Translations under genes and position numbers: made by a program | Notes under the pieces: generated by a model | Told to the model about the DNA's origin: nothing | The model's input: only the letters and a program-made list of their open reading frames with translations | The model's database searches: none | In this document: positions 56,136 to 64,000 of the stretch, piece after piece | How the letters are laid out: each line of letters starts with the position of its first letter | How positions within the stretch are numbered: position 1 is the first letter of the stretch | Source: JAHIYG01 sp041306075 | GTDB lineage: Archaea > Altiarchaeota > Altiarchaeia > IMC4 > SCGC-AAA252-I15 | Length of the DNA stretch: 64,000 nt | Direction: 5' to 3' | Assembly: GCA_041306075.1 (NCBI GenBank) | Contig: JBFYKH010000007.1 | Coordinates: forward strand, 23,586 to 87,585

Positions 56136-57155
56136 TCACCCGAAGAATATTTTAGCGGTCTCGTACCAGTACGCGTCCACCTTCCTCTCCTTCACCGAGC
56201 TGATGGGGACGGTGACTATTGTGTCGTCCTCTATTCCCACCATGACGCCGAAGGTGCCCTCCAGGGCCATCTCCACGGCCTTGACGCCGAATCTCGTCGC
56301 CAGTATCCTGTCCTCGACCGTCGGCATTCCGCCGCGCTGGGTGTGGCCGAGGATTATGGACCTCGTGTCGTAGCCGAGGCGCTTGTGCAGCTCCCTCTTC
56401 AGCCAGTTGCCGACGCCTCCGATGGTGTTGTACCCGAACGCGTCCAGCTCGTCGCTGTTCACCGTCACCTGCCCCCCTTTCTCATGGGCGCCCTCGGCGA
56501 CTACGATTATCGTGAAGTTCCTTATGACGTGTCTCTTCCTGATTATCTCGCACACCTCGTCCATGTCGAAAGGCTCCTCCGGGATGAGCACTATGTCCGC
56601 GCCGCCGGCGATGCCGCTGAGCGTTGCTATCCAGCCGGCGTTCCTGCCCATCACCTCGACTATCATGACGCGGTTGTGGGATTCGGCGGTTGTGTGGACG
56701 CGGTCTATCGCCTCCACTGCGACGAACAGGGCTGTGCTGAAGCCTATCGTCCTCTCCGTGCCGGTCAGGTCGTTGTCGATGGTCTTCGGTATCCCGATTA
56801 TGTTCAGGCCGCTCCTGGCCATCTTGGCGGCCACGCTCATCGTCGTGTTGCCGCCGACGATTATGAGGGCGTCGAGGCACAGGCTCCTGTACCCCTGGAC
56901 GAGGCTCTCCAGCTCCACGTCGCCCCTGAACTTGTCAGAGAGCGTGGAGCCGAGTATGGTGCCGCCCCTTATCAGGAGGCCGCCGACGCTGTCCCTGTGG
57001 AGGGGCATGGTGTCTCCTTCGATGAGGCCGTTCCAGCCCTGTTTTATCCCCACCACCTCGAGGTCAGGCTCCTTCAGTCCGCGCCTCACTATCGCCCGTA
57101 TGGCCGCGTTGAGCCCGGGGCAGTCCCCCCCGCCGGTCAGAACCCCTACCTTCAT
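56136..57155 (-). CDS. Phosphofructokinase paralogue with altered active site
   Basis: The 339-residue protein is closely similar in layout to the adjacent PFK (GGGDCPGLNAAIR, GIPKTIDNDLTGTERT, GGADIVLIPEEPF). The donor/metal motif GGDD is replaced by GGNT (about residue 100) and MGRHAG by MGRNAG. Loss of the conserved Asp suggests weak or no kinase activity, a different donor, or a regulatory subunit as in plant alpha/beta PFP. It lies 1 bp from fbp and 3 bp from the canonical paralogue, so equal expression and a hetero-oligomer are plausible. Confidence 0.82.
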   Translation of the reverse strand: MKVGVLTGGGDCPGLNAAIRAIVRRGLKEPDLEVVGIKQGWNGLIEGDTMPLHRDSVGGLLIRGGTILGSTLSDKFRGDVELESLVQGYRSLCLDALIIVGGNTTMSVAAKMARSGLNIIGIPKTIDNDLTGTERTIGFSTALFVAVEAIDRVHTTAESHNRVMIVEVMGRNAGWIATLSGIAGGADIVLIPEEPFDMDEVCEIIRKRHVIRNFTIIVVAEGAHEKGGQVTVNSDELDAFGYNTIGGVGNWLKRELHKRLGYDTRSIILGHTQRGGMPTVEDRILATRFGVKAVEMALEGTFGVMVGIEDDTIVTVPISSVKERKVDAYWYETAKIFFG

Positions 57156-57156
57156 G

Positions 57157-58092
57157 TCAGTAGTACTCCCTAGCGTCCTTGCACGCCTTGAATATCTCGT
57201 CGAGGCTCTGTATCAGCTCCCGGTTGCCGATGTAGACCGGGACCCTCGAGTCCATGTTGATGGGGTCTATGTCGAGCAGGTTCTTGGAGCCGCAGCTTGA
57301 GCTCCCGCCCGCCTGTTCCGCGATGAATGCCATCTGGTTAGCCTCGTAGACGAGCCTCAGCTTCCCCTTCGGCTTGTCTATGGTCGCCGGGTACCCGAAG
57401 AAGCCGCCGTGGTGGAGTATCTGGTTGAAGTCTCCGACGAAGCTTCCCCCGTACCTGTTCTTCAGGCCCTTGTTCCTGAGGAGCCGGACGAAGAGGTCGA
57501 ACTCGGGCACCCACTTGTCCGGGTTCCCGCCGACCCCGTATATCTTCGGCTGCGGGAACGTCACGTTCTCCTCAAGGAGGATGAAGTCCTGCGTCCCCTT
57601 CCTGCCCTTCACGAACTCCTGGGTTCCGTCTCCGGTCGTGATGACGAGCGTCGTGCTCGGTCCGTAGAGCTTGTAGAATGCGGCCACCTGGTTGCGCCCC
57701 TTCCCCGGCCGATCCGCCCCCTTGTAGACGCCGACTATGGTGCCGAACAGGTTGTTGCTCTTAACGTTCGAGGAGCCGTCGAGCGGGTCCATCGCCACGT
57801 TGAACTTGCCCTTCCCCTCCCCGCACACGATGGGCTCCGGCAGCTCCTCGCTGACTATCATCTTCACGAGGCCGCTCTCGCGCATCTTCTCGATGAGGAG
57901 GTCGTTCACCCAGACGTCCAGGGCCTTCTGGTCCTCGCCGTACTTGTTCTTGGTGCCGGCGTCGCCGACCCTGTGCGGGAACTCCTGGCGTATCGGTATG
58001 GCCTGCGCGGAAATAGTTAGTATCAGCTCTGCCAAATCCTTGTCAACCTTGCTCGAAGCCAGATAGTCCTTCAGGACGACCTCATTATCCAA
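57157..58092 (-). CDS. fbp: Class I fructose-1,6-bisphosphatase
   Basis: The 311-residue enzyme hydrolyses fructose-1,6-bisphosphate to F6P. The metal motif DPLDGSSN (about 100-107), upstream IVSEELPEPI (metal Glu), YGGSFVGDFNQIL and the late RLVYEANQMAFI with a following Glu are class I hallmarks. Most archaea rely on the bifunctional class V FBPA/ase, so class I is notable. It heads the fbp-pfk-pfk-aminotransferase operon, coupled with 1-bp gaps. Confidence 0.9.
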   Translation of the reverse strand: MDNEVVLKDYLASSKVDKDLAELILTISAQAIPIRQEFPHRVGDAGTKNKYGEDQKALDVWVNDLLIEKMRESGLVKMIVSEELPEPIVCGEGKGKFNVAMDPLDGSSNVKSNNLFGTIVGVYKGADRPGKGRNQVAAFYKLYGPSTTLVITTGDGTQEFVKGRKGTQDFILLEENVTFPQPKIYGVGGNPDKWVPEFDLFVRLLRNKGLKNRYGGSFVGDFNQILHHGGFFGYPATIDKPKGKLRLVYEANQMAFIAEQAGGSSSCGSKNLLDIDPINMDSRVPVYIGNRELIQSLDEIFKACKDAREYY

Positions 58093-58127
58093 AAGACATC
58101 ACCCATATACATTACATACGAGCCAAT

Positions 58128-58619
58128 TTAAGCCTTCTTTTCGGACTTCAGGTAAAGCCTGTGTTTCGGGTTGAATCTCCTGTCGCATCTTCCGCAGCTG
58201 AGTCTCCCCGGGTTCCTGAGCCTCCGGATGCGGTGTATCTCCCGCTGGCACGTGGGGCATGCGTAGACCCAGGGGTTCTTCGGCGTCACGGGGAGCCGCG
58301 CCCTCACGCCCCCCCTCCGTTCATACTCCCCCCAGAACCGCTTGGTATGCCGCATGTGGCCGCCCTCCAGGTGAAGGAGGGCGTGTGTCATCTCGTGCAG
58401 GAGCGTCTGCCGGACAGCCTCCCAGCCGTGCTCCTCGTACAGGGGCAGCGAGACCATTATCTTGCCGAGCCTGAAGTTTATGCACCCGTGGGTGTAGACG
58501 GACGTGCGGCTGAACCTCAGCCTGTACTCTGGGATTACCCCCCCGAACCTCTCCGCGTTAAGGATGTCGAACTCCGCTTTCAGCCTGCCGGTCAGCGCCT
58601 TCAGCTCCTCCCCGTCCAC
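58128..58619 (-). CDS. SprT-like zinc metalloprotease domain protein
   Basis: The 163-residue protein has the gluzincin motif HEMTHALLH (about 75-83) with a third ligand in GGHMRHTKRFW. The C-terminal zinc ribbon has CPTCQR (about 122) and CGRCDR (about 142). This is the SprT/Spartan catalytic architecture. In eukaryotes such proteins cleave DNA-protein crosslinks; archaeal function is presumed similar. It lies 35 bp upstream of fbp. Confidence 0.87.
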   Translation of the reverse strand: MDGEELKALTGRLKAEFDILNAERFGGVIPEYRLRFSRTSVYTHGCINFRLGKIMVSLPLYEEHGWEAVRQTLLHEMTHALLHLEGGHMRHTKRFWGEYERRGGVRARLPVTPKNPWVYACPTCQREIHRIRRLRNPGRLSCGRCDRRFNPKHRLYLKSEKKA

Positions 58620-58657
58620 GTTCCTGTAGGATAAGGGGCCGGCCGCTTAAAGCCTGG

Positions 58658-60157
58658 CTACTCCGTGAAGTAGTTGTAAGAAATCTCCCTCGACTGCCCC
58701 GGGCTTAGGGTGACGTTCCACTCGATGATGTTCCCCGGCCTTTCCAGGTACCCCGCCGTGGCGGTGAAGTTGTGCGCGTCCCTCGGGTACGCGTCCATGA
58801 CGAGCACCTGGACGGCCTCGGGCTTGTAGTTCCTGAGCTTCAGGCTCACCATGTGGTTGTAGTCCTGGTCATAGCTCGACTGGCGCTTGTAGTAGGCCTT
58901 CACGGTCTCCCTCCGCTTCGCCTCGATGTCGGGCGCATAGCCTACCGTGACCTTCGCCTCCCCGCCCTTCGGGGTCCAGCTTATCGTGTCCTGGCCGGTG
59001 AGCATCATGTCCTGGTAGACGGAGACGACGCCGTACGGCCACGTCCTCCCCCCGTTGGATAACGTGTATATCCTCTGGACCTTCCCGGCCTTGTCGTCTG
59101 AGTCGTATGACGAGTAGCCGCGCCAATCCGCGCTCGAGCGGGCGTCCCAGACGTACTCCCTCCTGTACTCCACGTAGTCGTCGAACACCGGCAGGTAGGC
59201 GCTCTCGCCGCTCTCAATGCTCGCCCTGCCCGGGAAGTCGTAGACCTCGTACTCCTCGACCTTTATGTTCTGGGGGAGGCTGCCTGAGACGGCGCCGTAG
59301 CCCTCGTCGCTCATCACGCTCTGCGTGGCGCTCATCCACTCCTGCCTCGGATACTGCGTCTGCTGCATGATGTTGATGTTGCCTGCCACGAGCCTCAGCC
59401 TCACGCCCGTTAGGTTCATGCCCATGGCATTCGTCACCTGCGCCCAGTAGCTGAACCTCGTCCTGTCGGCTCCGACGTCGAGTATGAACTGCGGCTTCCA
59501 GGACAGGCCGCCGCTCAGGTACGACATCGTCGCATTCCTTGGGCCAGAGCCCGCGTCCTCCCATGACACCAGTATCCTCGATGGAGGCTGCGGGTACGGG
59601 CTGTAGAGCACGGCCGCCTGCGGCTCTACGGTGGCTTCCGAGACATGCGGCCTCCTGGCGAGCACGTAGCTTCTAACGTCCGAGAACGGCATCGTAAGGT
59701 AGGCGGCGTGCTTCCTTTCCATAGCCGCCCCCCTGGCGACCGTGTAGTTGACGTCCTCCAGGAGGAGCATGCCGTTGCGTTCGTCATACCATGCCAGGCG
59801 TCCCGCATAAGTCCCGCTCGCGGCCTCAAGCTCGATGACGGAGCCCCTGTTCTCCTCCAGTATGGACGTGACCGGCGTCCTCGGCGCGGGGGACAGTGCG
59901 GCGGACCCGGCGCCCACAGGCTCCACGATAATCCTCTTCATCCCTCCCGCCTCAACGACCCGGATAGAGTCGGCGTAGGCCTTGGCCGGGAGCGTCGTGT
60001 TGAAGAAGTTGCCGCCTGAGACGACGGCCGTCTGCAGTATCAGGCCGCTGCCCTGGGGGTAGACTATGACGTCGGTGACGTTGAAGGAGGCCGCGGCCTG
60101 GGCGCTCGCGCATAATGGCAGCAAAAGCAAGGCAAACAGGGCCGCCCTCGGAATCAT
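58658..60157 (-). CDS. Secreted DUF4139-domain protein
   Basis: The 499-residue protein has a signal peptide (1-21, LPLCASAQA). The body is beta-rich. The DUF4139 region spans about 180-499, with LVSWEDAGSGPRNATMSYLS-like, YWAQVTNAMGMNLTGVRLRL, KQRIYTLSNGG-like and YKPEAVQVLVMDAYPRD segments, and it ends in a beta strand without a TM helix. Function of the family is unknown; it is an extracytoplasmic protein. It lies 7 bp downstream of the methyltransferase gene and upstream of SprT on the same strand. Confidence 0.78.
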   Translation of the reverse strand: MIPRAALFALLLLPLCASAQAAASFNVTDVIVYPQGSGLILQTAVVSGGNFFNTTLPAKAYADSIRVVEAGGMKRIIVEPVGAGSAALSPAPRTPVTSILEENRGSVIELEAASGTYAGRLAWYDERNGMLLLEDVNYTVARGAAMERKHAAYLTMPFSDVRSYVLARRPHVSEATVEPQAAVLYSPYPQPPSRILVSWEDAGSGPRNATMSYLSGGLSWKPQFILDVGADRTRFSYWAQVTNAMGMNLTGVRLRLVAGNINIMQQTQYPRQEWMSATQSVMSDEGYGAVSGSLPQNIKVEEYEVYDFPGRASIESGESAYLPVFDDYVEYRREYVWDARSSADWRGYSSYDSDDKAGKVQRIYTLSNGGRTWPYGVVSVYQDMMLTGQDTISWTPKGGEAKVTVGYAPDIEAKRRETVKAYYKRQSSYDQDYNHMVSLKLRNYKPEAVQVLVMDAYPRDAHNFTATAGYLERPGNIIEWNVTLSPGQSREISYNYFTE

Positions 60158-60163
60158 CGTTAA

Positions 60164-61036
60164 CTATCTCCCTAGGGGATTAAAAACATACTTTGTCGCG
60201 CGCACGCCGAGCGCCTCAGGGACTTCGGTCACGTCCTTGAATCCAGCTGCGAGGAGCCGTTCGGCCACGCCCCTCACCGGCTTCTTGCCCCCGCGCTTCG
60301 CCCCCGGCGCACCGACGTAATGGAAAAGGCGGCCCGAGGGCTTCAGCACCCGGTTAAGCTGACCGTAGAACTCCCGGCTGTACAACTCCCCTGCGATTTT
60401 CATGGACGGGGGGTCGTGGATTACGGCGTCGAACGACTCCTGGTTGGACTTCGCAGCCTCCTCCAGGACGTCGCCCCTCACCCTCGTAATCCTCACGTCA
60501 TCCAGGCCGCGGGACCATGGATTGTACCCGCAGAGTCTGGTCATGTTCGCGTCGCGCTCGACAGTCACGACTCCGGAGGCCCCCGCCCCCAACGCCTCGA
60601 TTGCAGTGTATCCGAGGCCTGTGCATGTGTCCAACACCCTCCCGGACATGGGCCTGAGGGCGTCGATTTTGGAGCGGGCGTCGGCTATGGGGTCAGTCCC
60701 CTTCACCCTGTGCATCCTGAACCCGGAAAGCTCCGCCGTCGGCGCCGTCCCGGCTCCTGTGGCGAGGAGCTTGTACGTGCGGCCGGTGTCTGCGCCGAAG
60801 AACTGTATCCTCGACGCCTTCCCGCCCAGGAGGAGGTAGCAGGCGTCGTCAAGGCTGATATGCTCGAACACCTGAAGCGGCGTCTTTTGGCCGTCCGGCA
60901 GGAGCGCGAAGCCGCCCCGGAACCTGACGTCCGCGCGCGACATCCCGAGGTCGAGCGACAACCTGGCGGCTTCCAGGCCCTGCGATGCCGCCGCGAGCGT
61001 CTCATCGGCCTGGTACCGGCTGATGCAGTACTGCAT
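60164..61036 (-). CDS. Predicted archaeal SAM-dependent methyltransferase (COG2521-like)
   Basis: The 290-residue Rossmann methyltransferase has the SAM motif VLDTCTGLGYTAIEAL (about 136-151), VVTVERDANM for the acidic ribose contact, and a catalytic-loop DPPS motif in VIHDPPSMKIAGELYSREFY (about 210). GRLFHYVGAPGAKRGGK lies near the C-terminus. DPPS/DPPY motifs are typical of enzymes methylating exocyclic amines. The N-terminal 130 residues are a separate beta domain. Its target, RNA or protein, is unknown. It is divergent from a DNA methyltransferase gene across 35 bp. Confidence 0.78.
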   Translation of the reverse strand: MQYCISRYQADETLAAASQGLEAARLSLDLGMSRADVRFRGGFALLPDGQKTPLQVFEHISLDDACYLLLGGKASRIQFFGADTGRTYKLLATGAGTAPTAELSGFRMHRVKGTDPIADARSKIDALRPMSGRVLDTCTGLGYTAIEALGAGASGVVTVERDANMTRLCGYNPWSRGLDDVRITRVRGDVLEEAAKSNQESFDAVIHDPPSMKIAGELYSREFYGQLNRVLKPSGRLFHYVGAPGAKRGGKKPVRGVAERLLAAGFKDVTEVPEALGVRATKYVFNPLGR

Positions 61037-61071
61037 TCTACCGTTAATTATGCCGGGGTGGAATATAGCTT

Positions 61072-62316
61072 ATGGCCGATCCCCTAAGGCTCCTCGCCGA
61101 CTCACTCACCGGCTCGAACCCGCTTGAGGCGAAGATAATCCCGAAGTTCCAGTACTGGGACCTCGTGACGTTCGCCCAGAACAAGGTCACGCCAGTCTAC
61201 AACTGGTTCTACTACAAGGAGGGGTACTCCAGGGACTTCGTCCACGGCGCCTTGGACGAGCTGAAGGTGCCGCGGGGCTCCACAGTCCTCGACCCATTCT
61301 GCGGCACGGGCACCACCCTCCTCGCCTCCAAGGAGGCGGGATACGATTCCGTCGGCTTCGACATCCTCCCACTCGGCGTCTTCGTGTCCCGGGTGAAGCT
61401 TGAGGACGGATACGACCTGGAACGGCTCGCGGACGAGGCGCGGAAGCTGACGTCCCTGAAATACTCGCCTCCCAGGACCAAGCTGCCGGACGTCCGGTTC
61501 ATCGACATGCGGAAGGCGTTCTCCCCCTACGCCCGCCAGGACCTCGCGTTCTTCAGGGAGAGCATAACCGGGGTCGACGACGAGCTAACCAGGAACTTCC
61601 TCATGCTCGGCCTCATAAGCATCGTAAGCCAGGTCTCCAACGTCAGGAAGGACGGCGGCGTCCTGAAGATTGTCCGCCGCGGCCACACGCCCCCGGTAAG
61701 GCACATGCTCCGGGAGAAGCTGAAGCGGATGATACGGGACCTCAGGGACAGGTCGCAGTCGGCGGCGAAGTGGCGGGCGGAAATAGCGGACGCGAGGACG
61801 CTGCCCCTCGAGGACGGAACAGTCGACGCGGTCGTAACGTCGCCGCCCTACCTCAACAACATAGACTACACGAAGGTCTACGCCCTCGAGCTCAGCCTCC
61901 TCCTGTCGTCGGGGGCGGAGCTCGAGGAGCTCAGGAAGAAGTCTCTGAGGAGCCACGTCGGCGCCGTGTACGACGACGGCGAAGACGCGGATTTGGGCGG
62001 CATCATCGGCCGCACGGTCCGGGCCGGGGACGGCTCGCTGCCGCAGGTGGTAGAAGGATATGCGAAGGACATGTCCCTGGTCCTCGCTGAGACCGCGAGA
62101 GTCCTCAAACCGCGTGGCGCGGCCGTGTACGTCGTCGCCAACGCGGTCATGCCGTCGGTGGAGGTGGACGTGGACCTCATGCTCGCAGAGGAGGCCGGCC
62201 GCTTCGGACTTGAGACGGAGGCCGTCTGGGCCGCGAACATAAGGCGCGCCGACATACGCGGCGTATCCGCCCCGAGGCCGGTGAGGGAGAGCGCGGTCGT
62301 ACTGAGGAAACCGTAA
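61072..62316 (+). CDS. DNA methyltransferase (N4-cytosine/N6-adenine type)
   Basis: The 414-residue protein contains the SAM motif LDPFCGTGTTLLASKEAGYD (about 72-91) and the catalytic motif TSPPYLNNIDYTKVYALELS (about 256-275). The order of motif I before IV with about 170 residues between fits the alpha or gamma group. No restriction endonuclease is seen in the flanking genes, so it appears solitary. It may instead modify RNA: TSPPY is also found in some tRNA methyltransferases. No TM or signal peptide is present. Confidence 0.8.
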   Translation: MADPLRLLADSLTGSNPLEAKIIPKFQYWDLVTFAQNKVTPVYNWFYYKEGYSRDFVHGALDELKVPRGSTVLDPFCGTGTTLLASKEAGYDSVGFDILPLGVFVSRVKLEDGYDLERLADEARKLTSLKYSPPRTKLPDVRFIDMRKAFSPYARQDLAFFRESITGVDDELTRNFLMLGLISIVSQVSNVRKDGGVLKIVRRGHTPPVRHMLREKLKRMIRDLRDRSQSAAKWRAEIADARTLPLEDGTVDAVVTSPPYLNNIDYTKVYALELSLLLSSGAELEELRKKSLRSHVGAVYDDGEDADLGGIIGRTVRAGDGSLPQVVEGYAKDMSLVLAETARVLKPRGAAVYVVANAVMPSVEVDVDLMLAEEAGRFGLETEAVWAANIRRADIRGVSAPRPVRESAVVLRKP

Positions 62317-62322
62317 GCGATA

Positions 62323-62332
62323 CGTTTTTAAG
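62323..62332 (+). promoter_or_regulatory. TATA-like box of the thermosome gene
   Basis: The sequence cgtttttaag lies just after the methyltransferase stop. Transcription would start near 62355, giving a leader of about 65 bp that ends in a strong gaggtgaaag ribosome-binding site before ATG 62420. Confidence 0.4.
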
Positions 62333-62419
62333 CCCTTGTTACCTATTCTGTTTCCTAGTATTTCGGCTAGGTTTGAGTGTATACTCAGCCGGCATACTAT
62401 GTTTGAGGTGAAAGGAAAA

Positions 62420-64000
62420 ATGGTTCAACAACAGGGACAGATACTGATTTTGCCTGAAGGCGCTTTGAGGACCACCGGCCGCGACGCACAGCGGAACAAC
62501 ATAGCCGCCGCGAAGGCGATGGCCCAGATGGTGCGCAGCACCCTCGGCCCGTTGGGGATGGACAAGATGCTGGTCGACGACCTCGGGGACATCGTCATAA
62601 CCAACGACGGGGCCACCATCGTCGAGCAGATGAACGTCGAGCACCCGGCGGCCAAGATGGTGGTCGAGGTCGCGAAGACACAGGACAAGGAGGTCGGAGA
62701 CGGCACCACGACGGCCGTTGTGCTGACTGGCGAGCTCCTCTCGAACGCCGAGAAGCTCCTCGACCAGGGCATACACCCGACGATAATAGCCCGCGGATAC
62801 AGGATGGCAGGCGCGAAGGCGCAGGACGTCCTCGAGCAGATAGGCAAGGCCGTTTCCGTAGCGGACAAGGCGACGCTGAAGAAGATAGCGTCCACGTCAA
62901 TGACCGGGAAGAGCGTCGGCGAGTCCAGGGACTACCTCGCGGACGTCGCTGTCACGGCCGTCACCCAGGTAGCCGAGATGACTGACGGGAAGATGAAGGC
63001 CGACCTCGACAACATACAGGTCGAGAAGAAGCAGGGCTCGAGCGTCACTGAGACCGAACTAATAAAAGGCATAATCATCGACAAGGAGGTAGTCCACTCG
63101 GGGATGCCAAGGCGCGTCGAGAACGCGAAGATAGCCCTGATAGACGGCGCATTCGAGATAAAGAAGACCGAGACCGACGCCGAGATACAGATTACCGACC
63201 CGATGCAGCTGCAGGCGTTCGTCGACCAGGAGGAGAAGACCCTCAAGGTACTCGTCGACTCCGTCGTCGAGGCAGGCGCGAACGTCCTACTCTGCCAGAA
63301 GGGCATAGAGGACCTCCCGCAGCACTTCCTGGCGAAGGCCGGGATACTCGCCGCAAGGCGCGTCAAGGAGTCGGACATGAAGAAGCTCGCGAAGGCCACG
63401 GGCGCCAGGGTTGTGACAAACATCAAGTCGCTCACCAAGGACGACCTCGGATACGCGAAAGTCGTCGAGGAGAAGAAGATAAGCGGCGAGGAGATGATAT
63501 TCATCCGCGACTGCAAGAACCCGAAGGCGGTGAGCATACTCGTCAGGGGCGGCACCGAGCACGTCGTCGACGAGGCCGAGCGCAGCATCCACGACGCCGT
63601 TGCCGTGACGGCCGCGACCATCGAGAGCGGCAAGTACGTGCCCGGGGGAGGAGCCGTGGAAATCGAGCTCGCGAAGGAGCTGAGGAACTACTCGGACACC
63701 ATAGGCGGCCGGGAGCAGCTCGCGGTCAACGCGTTCGCGGACTCGCTCGAGATAATCCCAAGGACGCTCGCCGAGAGCGCGGGACTCGACGCCATCGACA
63801 CCCTCGTCAGCCTCAGGAACAAGCACGAGAAGAAGGAGGGCCTGGGCTGGGGAGTCAGCGTCTTGGAGGCGAAGATAAACGACGTCGCCTCGAAGAACGT
63901 CATCGAGCCCGTGAAGCTGAAGAGCCAGGTCATCAAGAGCGCGAGCGAAGTCGCGGAGATGATACTGCGGATAGACGACGTCATCGCGGCAGGCAAGAAG
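62420..64000 (+). CDS. ths: Thermosome subunit (group II chaperonin), 3' end outside window
   Basis: A strong gaggtgaaagg site favours ATG 62420, though an in-frame ATG at 62399 exists. The frame is open to base 64000 (527 codons); about 15-30 residues of the C-terminus are missing. Group II chaperonin signatures are GRDAQRNNIAAAKAMAQMVR, STLGPLGMDKMLVDDLGDI, GDGTTTAVV (ATP site) and the C-terminal VPGGGAVEIELAK. It folds proteins received from prefoldin, whose alpha subunit is encoded earlier in the window. Confidence 0.96.
   Translation, partial: MVQQQGQILILPEGALRTTGRDAQRNNIAAAKAMAQMVRSTLGPLGMDKMLVDDLGDIVITNDGATIVEQMNVEHPAAKMVVEVAKTQDKEVGDGTTTAVVLTGELLSNAEKLLDQGIHPTIIARGYRMAGAKAQDVLEQIGKAVSVADKATLKKIASTSMTGKSVGESRDYLADVAVTAVTQVAEMTDGKMKADLDNIQVEKKQGSSVTETELIKGIIIDKEVVHSGMPRRVENAKIALIDGAFEIKKTETDAEIQITDPMQLQAFVDQEEKTLKVLVDSVVEAGANVLLCQKGIEDLPQHFLAKAGILAARRVKESDMKKLAKATGARVVTNIKSLTKDDLGYAKVVEEKKISGEEMIFIRDCKNPKAVSILVRGGTEHVVDEAERSIHDAVAVTAATIESGKYVPGGGAVEIELAKELRNYSDTIGGREQLAVNAFADSLEIIPRTLAESAGLDAIDTLVSLRNKHEKKEGLGWGVSVLEAKINDVASKNVIEPVKLKSQVIKSASEVAEMILRIDDVIAAGKK

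Overview
The window is a GC-rich stretch of an archaeal chromosome. Archaeal markers include both subunits of D-family DNA polymerase (DP1 and DP2), transcription factor TFE, the RNase P subunit Rnp2/Pop5, prefoldin alpha, FtsY, a D-aminoacyl-tRNA deacylase of the DTD2 type, archaeal-type ThrRS and a thermosome subunit that runs off the right edge. TATA boxes lie about 25 bases before several starts, which suggests leaderless transcripts. Small conserved membrane proteins and Cys-rich lipoproteins of kinds I associate with DPANN or other uncultured euryarchaeal lineages hint at such an organism. The lineage cannot be fixed from sequence reading alone.

Region 1 (1-14.9 kb) starts with a truncated GT-C-type membrane glycosyltransferase on the minus strand. 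It is followed by a plus-strand cluster that looks like a minimal type IV secretion or DNA-transfer apparatus. The cluster encodes three VirB2/TrbC-like small pilins, two paralogous VirB6/TrbL-like polytopic proteins (one with a soluble tail of about 1300 residues), a PrgI/VirB3-like protein, a VirB4-like ATPase with an unusual C-terminal domain, and cytosolic zinc-ribbon and coiled-coil proteins. No VirD4, VirB11, relaxase, VirB8/9/10 or integrase was seen. The set therefore resembles the archaeal Ced/Ted DNA-import systems more than a conjugative element, and it is the strongest candidate here for an undescribed system. A PLD-family nuclease lies just downstream on the opposite strand.

Region 2 (15-25 kb) is mostly housekeeping: dtdA, thrS and rpiA-pfdA-ftsY. 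Next come a palindromic repeat cassette, a winged-helix regulator with paired operator-like palindromes, and a purine/methylthioadenosine salvage operon (phosphorylase, deaminase, Hpt). Region 3 (25-42 kb) carries the DP2/DP1 operon, a SerA-like dehydrogenase, a pyrD-pyrK-pyrE-pyrF operon, a cytosine-deaminase-like amidohydrolase with a DUF6282-like partner, rnp2, tfe, and a PAS/coiled-coil protein.

Region 4 (42-50 kb) contains small membrane proteins, tRNA-Ile(GAT) with two tandem partial copies of its 3' end built into hairpins, and a cluster of five hairpins. It continues with an arginine-deiminase-superfamily protein, a degenerate EF-Tu/SelB-like factor, and a radical SAM plus DUF4130 pair. 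Region 5 (50-61 kb) is a long minus-strand block. It holds a bacterial-style upper glycolysis/gluconeogenesis set (class II aldolase, two tandem phosphofructokinase paralogues, class I FBPase) with an aminotransferase, a sulfatase-fold enzyme, SprT, a DUF4139 protein and a methyltransferase. The window ends with an apparently solitary DNA methyltransferase and the thermosome gene.
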